From the NCBI GenBank assembly GCA_945863085.1, contig CAMBCD010000175.1, forward strand, positions 1 to 6,128: a DNA stretch of 6,128 nucleotides. Reading direction: 5' to 3'. Below the pieces are notes generated by a model that saw only the letters and a program-made list of their open reading frames with translations, did not search any database and was not told the DNA's origin. A program made the translations under genes and the position numbers. The DNA comes from Bordetella parapertussis. GTDB taxonomy: Bacteria > Pseudomonadota > Gammaproteobacteria > Burkholderiales > SG8-41. This document shows, one piece after another, positions 1-5,562 of the stretch (position 1 is its first letter; each line of letters starts with the position of its first letter).

Positions 1-491
1 AGGTGGTACGGCGTGCCGTTGCCGGAAGATGCATAACTCATGCCCCCGCCTTTGGCCAGCTTGATCAGTTCGACCACATTTTTTGCCGGCACCGACGGAT
101 GCACCACCAGCACCAGGTCAGAATAATTGATCGGCGCGACCGGCACAAAATCCTTCATCAGCGCGAAGGGCTTTTTCGGAATCAGCGATTCATTGATGGT
201 ATGGGTGTTCGACATCAGCAGCAGCGTGTAACCGTCGGGGGCGGACTTGGCGACGACATCGGTGCCGATGATCGACCCTGCACCGGGCCGGTTTTCGACC
301 ACCATCGACTGGCCCAGCGGCTGCAGCATCTGCTGCGCCAGGTAGCGCGCGTAAATATCGGCGGGACCGCCGGCGCCAAAAGGCACGATGATGCGGATCG
401 GCTTGTTCGGGTAACCCTGCGCAACAGCACCGGTGCTCATGACCAATACGGATGCGGCAAAAATGCTCAGAACAAAACGGCAGTTGCGCAT
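1..491 (-). CDS. Bug/TctC-family tripartite tricarboxylate transporter substrate-binding protein (N-terminal part, cut by window edge)
   Basis: This is a periplasmic solute receptor of the Bug (TctC) family, which captures small carboxylates or related ligands. Some members feed a TctA/TctB membrane transporter and many are orphans. The 163 visible residues begin with a Sec signal peptide: Arg2/Arg5, then a hydrophobic stretch 6-23, with probable cleavage after AVA at 22-24. The family hallmark follows directly as YPNKPIRIIVPFGAGGPAD (27-45). VVENRPGAG (64-72) and the PDGYTLL block (85-91) are also typical. The start ATG (491-489) has a strong Shine-Dalgarno, AGGAG at 503-499, 7 nt upstream. 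Family members are usually about 320 aa, so roughly half lies beyond position 1. No TctA or TctB is visible. The ligand cannot be told from this fragment. The family call is firm. Confidence 0.93.
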   Translation of the reverse strand, partial: MRNCRFVLSIFAASVLVMSTGAVAQGYPNKPIRIIVPFGAGGPADIYARYLAQQMLQPLGQSMVVENRPGAGSIIGTDVVAKSAPDGYTLLLMSNTHTINESLIPKKPFALMKDFVPVAPINYSDLVLVVHPSVPAKNVVELIKLAKGGGMSYASSGNGTPYH

Positions 492-784
492 GGCAATGCT
501 CCTCTCTGATGGGTATTTTTGTACGCCTGCCGGATAACCCGCTGCAGGTCGTGGATGGTCCGCATATTGTAACTGTAACTCACGCGTTACAGACCACCCA
601 GACATGCAAAAGCCAGAACAGGATATTGATGCCACTTCCTGCGGACCCGCGACAATTCAGTGCTGACTGAGTGCTTATTTTGTTAATAACACAGGGAATA
701 TTGCAGCGCGAATGACTGTTCTGCGGCGACGCCCTCGACCATAATGGTTGCCATGCCTTCCCCAATGCCATCCCCCGCAGCAAC
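492..784. other. Divergent intergenic region between the Bug gene and the carrier gene
   Basis: About 290 bases without a credible gene separate the divergent starts at 491 (minus) and 785 (plus). It is more AT-rich than the flanking genes, especially around 671-705. It holds the inverted repeat described separately at 573-592 and a second, smaller 11-bp palindrome, TGTTA-A-TAACA, at 681-691. Promoters for both flanking genes should lie here, but I could not identify a convincing -35/-10 pair for either. Short open frames crossing it lack family features and ribosome-binding sites. Confidence 0.6.
566..592. promoter_or_regulatory. Candidate operator: inverted repeat CTGTAAC-N6-GTTACAG, with a -10-like hexamer
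   Basis: A perfect 7-bp inverted repeat lies at 573-579 and 586-592 with a 6-nt spacer, 20 bp in total. This is the size and symmetry typical of dimeric TetR- or GntR-type repressor sites. A third copy of the TGTAAC half-site abuts it at 568-573, giving a tandem TGTAAC-TGTAAC arrangement. On the minus strand, TACAAT (571-566) resembles a -10 box directly beside the palindrome and about 75 nt upstream of the Bug start codon, so a bound repressor would block that promoter. No good -35 match was found at the expected distance. No regulator gene is in the window, so its identity is unknown. Confidence 0.4.
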
Positions 785-2107
785 ATGACCATGCCTGCAG
801 CGCAGCATTGGCTGACGCGTATGGTCGCCGTGCGTCCCGGCGAGTTCCGTGCCTTGCTGTGGTCCTTCACCTATTTCTTTTTTCTGCTCGCCGCCTATTA
901 CGTGCTGCGCCCGGTGCGCGACGAAATGGGCCTCGCCGGCGGCATCAAGAACCTGCCCTGGCTGTTCACCGCGACCTTTTTTGTCATGCTCGCCGCGGTG
1001 CCGTTGTTCGGTGCAGTGGTGGCGCGGGTGCCGCGGCGGCGCTTCATTCCGCTGGTCTATCATTTTTTCACCGCCAACATCCTGATCTTCTGGCTGCTGC
1101 TGACCTTCAAGCTGGGCATGGCCGACACCGCGCGCGTGTTCTTCGTCTGGATCAGCGTGTTCAACCTGTTTGCCGTTTCCGTGTTCTGGTCGTTCATGGC
1201 CGACCTGTACCAGTCGGAACAGGGCAAACGCCTGTTCGGTTTCATCGCCGCCGGCGGTTCGGCGGGCGCACTGCTCGGCCCGCTGATCGCGGTCGGCCTT
1301 GCCGAGCCGATCGGCCGCGCCAACCTGCTGCTGATCGCCGCGCTGCTGCTGGAGGTCGCCGTATTCTGTGCGATGCGCCTGGAAACGGCGGCGGCCGCGC
1401 TGAAGGCCGCAGACGGCCCGACGCCACAGGCTGCCGGCGTGGCGCCGGAAAACGGGCTTGGCGGCGGCTGGATCGCCGGCCTTGCCATGGTGCTGCGCTC
1501 ACCGTACCTCGCCGGCATCGCGCTGTGGGTGGCGCTGCTGTCGATGGCCGGAACCTTTCTTTATTTCCAGCAACTCGGCATCGTGGCCGCCATCAGCGAC
1601 GACCCCAACCGCCGCACGGCGATCTTCGCGCGTATCGACCTCGCGGTGAGCCTGCTCACCATCCTCGTGCAGTTCCTCGCCACCGGCAGGCTGATCCGCC
1701 GTTTCGGCGCCGGACCCGCTGCGGCTTTTCTGCCGCTGGTTTTCGCCGCCGGTTTTCTCGCGCTGGCGCTGACCCCGATGTTGTGGGTGGTGATCGCCTT
1801 CCAGGCCTTGCAGCGCGCGGCGAACTTTGCGATCTCGAACCCGGCGCGCGAAGTGCTGTTCACGGTGCTCGGGCGTGAGGAAAAGTACAAGGCCAAGTAC
1901 GTCATCGACAACGTCGTGTTCCGCGGCGGCGATGCCGCGAGCGGCTGGCTTTATCACGCGCTGCGCGGCAGCGGCATGGACACCTCGTCGATTTCCCTGG
2001 CCACTGTACCGGTGGCCGCCGGCTGGCTCGCGCTCGCCCTGCTGCTCGGCCGCGAACACGAACGGCGCTCACCCAAAAATCCCTCATCCACCTCGACGGA
2101 GAAATAA
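785..2107 (+). CDS. MFS-like carrier related to the ATP:ADP antiporter (Tlc/AAA, NTP/NDP exchange) family
   Basis: This is a 440-aa inner-membrane transporter with about 12 predicted membrane helices (the first at about 24-41, the last at about 412-428) in two halves joined by an Ala/Gly-rich linker at about 199-230. The motif YYVLRPVRDEMG (38-49) after the first helix, and the block from Glu365 to Gly382 (EEKYKAKYVIDNVVFRGG), are what I recognise from proteins annotated as ATP/ADP translocase-like or 'NTP/NDP exchange transporter' in free-living bacteria. The best-studied Tlc carriers exchange nucleotides in intracellular parasites and plastids. The substrate of the proteobacterial branch is not established, so nucleotide transport is only an inference here. 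The ATG at 785 is the first start after an in-frame stop at 713, but it lacks a clear Shine-Dalgarno; ATG 791 is an alternative. The downstream AKR begins 4 nt after the stop, so the two are probably cotranscribed. Confidence 0.8.
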   Translation: MTMPAAQHWLTRMVAVRPGEFRALLWSFTYFFFLLAAYYVLRPVRDEMGLAGGIKNLPWLFTATFFVMLAAVPLFGAVVARVPRRRFIPLVYHFFTANILIFWLLLTFKLGMADTARVFFVWISVFNLFAVSVFWSFMADLYQSEQGKRLFGFIAAGGSAGALLGPLIAVGLAEPIGRANLLLIAALLLEVAVFCAMRLETAAAALKAADGPTPQAAGVAPENGLGGGWIAGLAMVLRSPYLAGIALWVALLSMAGTFLYFQQLGIVAAISDDPNRRTAIFARIDLAVSLLTILVQFLATGRLIRRFGAGPAAAFLPLVFAAGFLALALTPMLWVVIAFQALQRAANFAISNPAREVLFTVLGREEKYKAKYVIDNVVFRGGDAASGWLYHALRGSGMDTSSISLATVPVAAGWLALALLLGREHERRSPKNPSSTSTEK

Positions 2108-2111
2108 ATAT

Positions 2112-3074
2112 ATGAATAAAATCAATAACTTATATTCTCGCCGCAGTGTACTCGCGATGGGCGCCGGACTGGCCAGCGCTGCAGCACTGCCCGGCCTTTC
2201 ACTCGCGCAAAGCGCGGCGAAACCCCTGCTCAGCCGCAAGATCCCGAAAAGCGGCGAACTGCTGCCGGTGATCGGCCTTGGCACCGCGATCATTTTTGAT
2301 ATCGACAGTGATGCCGAAAAACGCGCTGAACGCACACAGGTGATTCGAACACTGCTCGACGGCGGCGCCCGGCTGATCGATACCGCGCCATCGTACGGCA
2401 CGGCGGAATCGGTGGTGGGTGATCTGCTGGCTGCGGCGAAACTGCGCGACCGGGTTTTTCTCGCAACCAAGGTGCGCTCCAACAACAACGAAGCCTTTGT
2501 CGCGCAGATGAAAGAGTCGCAGCAAAAACTGCATTCGCCGAAAATCGACCTGATGCAGATGCACAACGTCGGTTTTCTCGACAGGAACATGGTGGCATCA
2601 CAGCTTGCGATCGTGCGCGAATGGAAACAGCAAGGCCATTTCCGCTACATCGGTGTCACCCACTCGCAAAACCAGGAACGCGCCAACGACCGCCTGATCG
2701 AAATCATGCAGCAGGACAAGCTCGACTTCATTCAGGTGAATTATTCAATGGCCGAACGCAGCGTCGAAGCACGCCTGCTCGCCGCCGCCGCCGATACCGG
2801 CACGGCGCTGCTGTGCAACCTGCCCTTCGGCCGCGCCCAGTTATTCCGCGCGGTGCGTGGCAAAACAGTGCCGGACTGGGCCGCGGAATTCGACGCCACG
2901 ACCTGGGGCCAGTTTTTCCTGAAATACCTGCTGGCCAATCCCGCGGTCAACGCCGTGATCCCCGGCACCGACAAGGTTGAATACATGATCGACAACCTGA
3001 ATGCCGGGCGCGGAAGGTTGCCGGATGCGGCGATGCGTAAACGGATGGTGGCGTTTATCGATCCGCTGCTTTAG
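2112..3074 (+). CDS. Tat-exported aldo/keto reductase (paralogue 1)
   Basis: This 320-aa protein of the aldo/keto reductase superfamily is predicted to reduce carbonyls, or oxidise alcohols, with NAD(P)H in a TIM barrel. The N-terminus is a textbook twin-arginine signal: SRRSVLA at 9-15, a hydrophobic stretch 13-31, and probable cleavage near LSLAQSA (29-35). The catalytic tetrad is complete: Asp90 and Tyr95 in LIDTAPSYG, Lys120 in LATKV, and His151 in MQMHN. RYIGVTH (178-184) replaces the common IGVSN, so the pair that usually contacts the nicotinamide amide is Thr-His. FIQVNYS and VIPGT (ending at 286) complete the barrel. The start is chosen at 2112, not upstream, because the signal begins there and GGAG (2098-2101), inside the carrier gene, precedes it. 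The first codons are strikingly AT-rich. The substrate is unknown. Confidence 0.9.
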   Translation: MNKINNLYSRRSVLAMGAGLASAAALPGLSLAQSAAKPLLSRKIPKSGELLPVIGLGTAIIFDIDSDAEKRAERTQVIRTLLDGGARLIDTAPSYGTAESVVGDLLAAAKLRDRVFLATKVRSNNNEAFVAQMKESQQKLHSPKIDLMQMHNVGFLDRNMVASQLAIVREWKQQGHFRYIGVTHSQNQERANDRLIEIMQQDKLDFIQVNYSMAERSVEARLLAAAADTGTALLCNLPFGRAQLFRAVRGKTVPDWAAEFDATTWGQFFLKYLLANPAVNAVIPGTDKVEYMIDNLNAGRGRLPDAAMRKRMVAFIDPLL

Positions 3075-3093
3075 CCTGAATAAACCATAAAAC

Positions 3094-3172
3094 CCGTCAT
3101 GCCGGCGAAAGTCGGCATCCAGACAAACACTGCCTGAAAATCACTGGATTCCGGCTTTCGCCGGAATGACGG
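3094..3172. repeat. Inverted pair of a dispersed intergenic repeat (REP/dRS3-like); possible bidirectional terminator
   Basis: Two 29-nt arms, 3094-3122 and 3144-3172, are inverted copies differing at 3 positions and separated by 21 nt. The right arm read on the minus strand begins CCGTCATTCCGGCGAAAG and ends AATCCAG, which matches the widespread proteobacterial intergenic repeat type. Each arm is itself a small hairpin, perfect on the right (CCGGC-TTTC-GCCGG, 3151-3164) and imperfect on the left. The element sits between two convergent genes and can fold into a long stem on either strand. No T-tract follows, so a role as intrinsic terminator is uncertain. mRNA 3'-end stabilisation or a mobile MITE-like origin are alternatives. 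Confidence 0.8.
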
Positions 3173-3192
3173 TAAACAACCGGGGCGATTGC

Positions 3193-4209
3193 TCAAGCCC
3201 GCTTCACCGGCCTGATCGCCACACCATCCACGCTGATGCGCTGATTCAGCAGGTTCACGCAGGCCGCCACCACCGCCAGTGACGGCGTTGCAACGCCCGT
3301 CATCTCGCCCAATTCGAGCACGACGTTGACAATGGCATCCATTTCCAGCGGACGGCCGGCGCGCACATCCTGCAGGGTCGAGGTCGGCAGCGACACCCGT
3401 TTGGCCACACCATCGACGATTGCCTCAGGATCAGCATCGAGCTTGGTCCCCACCGCCGCCGCCACCGCAATCACTTCGCGCATCAAGGCCATCGCCAGCG
3501 GCCGTGTGCCGGGAAATTCCGCCGCTTCGCGCCCGGTCGACTGGGTGATCGCCCCCAGCGAGTTCCATACCGCGTTGCCCGTGAGTTTGGTCCATTTGAC
3601 CTTGCGCACGTCATCCGACACCCTGCCGTTCCAGCCGGCGCGGGTAGTCATCGCGGCGATAGCCTGCACCCGCGGCGTGACCGAATTGTCGATCTCGCCG
3701 ATGACCAGCGCATCCGTATCGGCGTCCGGCAGGCGGATGCGGCCTGGCTCCACCAGGTCCGCCGGCTTCAGCGCAGTACCGCCGATGATCATCCGCGGCT
3801 CGAAACTGCGCATCAGCACGCCGTCCGGATCCAGGGTTTTTAATTGTTTGCCGCTGAATTTGGATTCGATGCCCTGGAAATACCACCAGGGAATGCCGTT
3901 CTGCGGAAATACGAACACGCCATCCTTCGCCACCAGGCCGCGCAGGTGCTGCGCCGCTTCCGCGATCTGCTGCGATTTCAGGGTCACGAAAACCACGTCA
4001 TAGGGCGGTTTTTCTTCACCCGGTTTGCATACGCGCACCTTGATCGGGTCAGGCCGTCCGCTGCGCGGACCCTCAAGCATGATGCCGCGCGAGGACAGGG
4101 CGTCATACTGCGCACCACGCGCCACCAGCGTCACATCCTCCCCGGCGGCAGTCAGTATTGCGCCGAGATAACCGCCGATCGCACCCGCCCCGTAAACCAG
4201 TACTTTCAT
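3193..4209 (-). CDS. 2-dehydropantoate 2-reductase family protein (PanE/ApbA-like)
   Basis: This is a 338-aa cytosolic NADPH-dependent reductase of the ketopantoate reductase family. The N-terminal Rossmann domain starts with MKVLVYGAGAIGGYLGA (GxGxxG at 7-12), and Arg31 sits where E. coli PanE Arg31 contacts the NADPH phosphate. Asn104 (QNGIPWW) matches PanE Asn98. In the helical C-terminal domain Lys208, Asn212, Asn216, Ser277 and Glu289 keep the spacing of PanE Lys176, Asn180, Asn184, Ser244 and Glu256, so the catalytic set looks intact. The open frame extends upstream, but ATG 4209 is chosen because the Rossmann strand starts there and AAGGGA (4220-4215) lies 5 nt before it. The protein is longer than E. 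coli PanE (about 303 aa), with extra sequence around PWWYF and 115-140. Such paralogues are common beside Bug genes in betaproteobacteria, so the role in pantothenate synthesis is not assured; another 2-keto acid may be the substrate. Confidence 0.88.
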   Translation of the reverse strand: MKVLVYGAGAIGGYLGAILTAAGEDVTLVARGAQYDALSSRGIMLEGPRSGRPDPIKVRVCKPGEEKPPYDVVFVTLKSQQIAEAAQHLRGLVAKDGVFVFPQNGIPWWYFQGIESKFSGKQLKTLDPDGVLMRSFEPRMIIGGTALKPADLVEPGRIRLPDADTDALVIGEIDNSVTPRVQAIAAMTTRAGWNGRVSDDVRKVKWTKLTGNAVWNSLGAITQSTGREAAEFPGTRPLAMALMREVIAVAAAVGTKLDADPEAIVDGVAKRVSLPTSTLQDVRAGRPLEMDAIVNVVLELGEMTGVATPSLAVVAACVNLLNQRISVDGVAIRPVKRA

Positions 4210-4283
4210 TGTTTTCCCTTTCAGATTGCAGCGCAGGACGCACCGCAAGGCAACTCCTTGTTGTTCTGATAGTCTAAACGAAT
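4210..4283. promoter_or_regulatory. Short divergent intergenic region, probable promoters in both directions
   Basis: These 74 bases separate the PanE-like start (minus) from the lipoprotein start (plus), so both transcription units presumably begin here. The segment 4255-4283 is more AT-rich than the flanks. The minus-strand gene has a clear ribosome-binding site; the plus-strand gene does not. I see no confident -35/-10 pair and no clear palindrome. Confidence 0.4.
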
Positions 4284-4616
4284 ATGTCACCCCGGCATGT
4301 CCATCGCCCCGTCCTTGCAGCCCTGTTGCTGCTGGCTTGCGGTTGCACGCCGCTCGAATGGCATAAAGCCGGTGAACACGATGTGGATCGCGACCAGGCG
4401 CAGTGCATGGCGCAGGCGCAATTCGAAGCCCGGCAGCGCATGCCCCTGCAAGCGACGTTTGTGCCGCAGGTCGTCATCGACCAACAGGGCAGAAGTGTGG
4501 TCGTGCAAAACCGGCAACCCGATTCCGAACGGTTTTTTCTCGAACAAAGCCTGCTCCGGCAATGTATGACCGAACGCGGTTACATCCTCGAACCAAAACC
4601 ACCGAAACCTGAATGA
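4284..4616 (+). CDS. Small hypothetical lipoprotein with two conserved-looking cysteines
   Basis: This 110-aa protein has a lipoprotein signal: basic His/Arg residues 4-8, hydrophobic 10-18, then LLACGC. Cys19 fits the lipobox (LLAC) best, and Cys21 is possible. The mature part has the layout of small proteobacterial envelope lipoproteins I recognise only loosely: a short CTPLEWHKAG segment (21-30), an Asp-rich stretch leading to Cys41 (DRDQAQC), a central strand-rich segment 58-77, and CMTERGY (94-100) near a proline/lysine-rich tail. Cys41 and Cys94 could form a disulfide in the periplasm. No function can be assigned. The start has no strong Shine-Dalgarno, but the signal peptide starts here. 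Its TGA overlaps the next gene's ATG (ATGA at 4613-4616), which argues for translational coupling to the AKR. Confidence 0.75.
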   Translation: MSPRHVHRPVLAALLLLACGCTPLEWHKAGEHDVDRDQAQCMAQAQFEARQRMPLQATFVPQVVIDQQGRSVVVQNRQPDSERFFLEQSLLRQCMTERGYILEPKPPKPE

Positions 4617-5554
4617 AATGGCCAACCGTCATGGACGAATCCCCCCCGAATCCGCAGCGCCGCCTGGCAATGCAGGCTGCGGCCGCACTGCTGCTGACCA
4701 TGCCTGAGGTCCGCGCCGCACCCGCCGGACTGATCACGCGGCCGATTCCGCACAGCGGCGAACGCCTGCCGGCGATCGGCCTCGGCACTTATCAGGCCTT
4801 CGACATTCCGCGTGACCAGCTGGCGCAGTCGGAACTGCAGGCGGTGCTGCGCCGCTTCATCGATCTGGGCGGCAAGGTCATCGATTCCTCGCCGATGTAC
4901 GGCCATGCCGAAGCGGCAGTCGGCACACTCGCCAGTGCGCTGAAGGCGCACAAATCGCTGTTCCTCGCCACCAAGGTCTGGACCAGCGGTCGCGCCGAAG
5001 GCATCCGGCAGATGGAAGAGTCGATGCGCCTGCTGCAGACCAAAACCATCGATCTGATGCAGGTGCACAACCTGCTCGACCTCAAAACCCATCTGCCGGT
5101 GCTGCGTGAATGGAAAAAATCCGGGCGCATCCGTTATCTCGGCATCACCCATTACACCGCCGGCTCCCATGGCGAACTGGAACGGCTGGTGCGCAGCGGT
5201 GATTTCGATTTTGTGCAGTTCAACTATTCGCTGGATGAGCCCGAAGCCGAAACAAGGCTGCTGCCGGCCTGCGCTGATTCCGGAACGGCCACATTGATCA
5301 ACCGGCCGTTTTCCCAGGCCGGATTGTTCAGCAAAGTACGCGGCAAACCACTGCCGCCATGGTGTGCCGACATGGATTGCACAAGCTGGGCGCAGTTTTT
5401 CCTGAAATGGATCATCAGCCATCCCGCCGTGACCTCTGCGATACCGGGCACCCGCCATGTCCGGCACATCGAGGACAACATGGCCGCCTGCACCGGGCGG
5501 CTGCCCGATACAGCCATGCGCAAACGCATGACCGCTTATTTTTCCTCGCTTTGA
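4613..5554 (+). CDS. Predicted exported aldo/keto reductase (paralogue 2)
   Basis: This 313-aa aldo/keto reductase is a clear paralogue of the one at 2112-3074, similar along the whole barrel. Both share IPxSGExLPxIGLGT, LFLATKV-like and IDLMQxHN segments, a REWK helix, and a near-identical C-terminus (GRLPDxAMRKRM). The catalytic tetrad is Asp91 and Tyr96 (VIDSSPMYG), Lys121 and His152. LGITH (176-180) again carries Thr-His instead of Ser-Asn, and IPGT (277-280) is the likely cofactor-phosphate loop. The N-terminus has twin arginines (QRRLAMQ, 15-21) and a hydrophobic stretch to Ala36. The Tat motif is weaker than in paralogue 1, so Sec export or residual signal function is possible. The start at 4613 overlaps the upstream stop; Met7 (4631) would equally keep the signal. 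A DUF6279 gene follows 8 nt downstream. The substrate is unknown. Confidence 0.88.
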   Translation: MKWPTVMDESPPNPQRRLAMQAAAALLLTMPEVRAAPAGLITRPIPHSGERLPAIGLGTYQAFDIPRDQLAQSELQAVLRRFIDLGGKVIDSSPMYGHAEAAVGTLASALKAHKSLFLATKVWTSGRAEGIRQMEESMRLLQTKTIDLMQVHNLLDLKTHLPVLREWKKSGRIRYLGITHYTAGSHGELERLVRSGDFDFVQFNYSLDEPEAETRLLPACADSGTATLINRPFSQAGLFSKVRGKPLPPWCADMDCTSWAQFFLKWIISHPAVTSAIPGTRHVRHIEDNMAACTGRLPDTAMRKRMTAYFSSL

Positions 5555-5562
5555 ACTTCGAT

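Noticed and set aside
3..509. 168-codon plus-strand open frame
   Set aside because: It lies antisense to the Bug gene, which has a signal peptide, family motifs and a strong ribosome-binding site. The plus-strand translation is His/Arg/Gln-rich with no family features.
580..870. 96-codon minus-strand open frame in the divergent gap
   Set aside because: It starts inside the carrier gene, crosses the promoter region, has no ribosome-binding site of note and shows no recognisable motif.
748..1878. 376-codon plus-strand open frame overlapping the carrier
   Set aside because: It is an out-of-frame shadow of the GC-rich carrier gene, dominated by Arg/Ala/Gly, while frame 785-2107 gives coherent membrane helices and family motifs.
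1499..2059. 186-codon minus-strand open frame
   Set aside because: It is a shadow of the carrier gene with a low-complexity charged translation and no start signal.
1827..2111. Upstream extension of the first AKR reading frame
   Set aside because: The 95 extra residues overlap the carrier in another frame and are Arg/Pro/Ser-rich. The Tat signal starts exactly at ATG 2112 behind a GGAG.
3094..3172. CRISPR or insertion-sequence end
   Set aside because: There are only two arms, inverted not direct, with no further repeats, transposase or target duplication. It fits a REP-like intergenic repeat better.
3326..4003. 225-codon plus-strand open frame
   Set aside because: It is antisense to the PanE-like gene, Ser/Thr/Arg-rich, without family features; the minus strand carries conserved catalytic residues.
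4210..4290. Upstream extension of the PanE-like protein by 27 residues
   Set aside because: It would place residues before the Rossmann beta strand, whereas the family starts at MKVLVYGAG, and ATG 4209 has a good ribosome-binding site.
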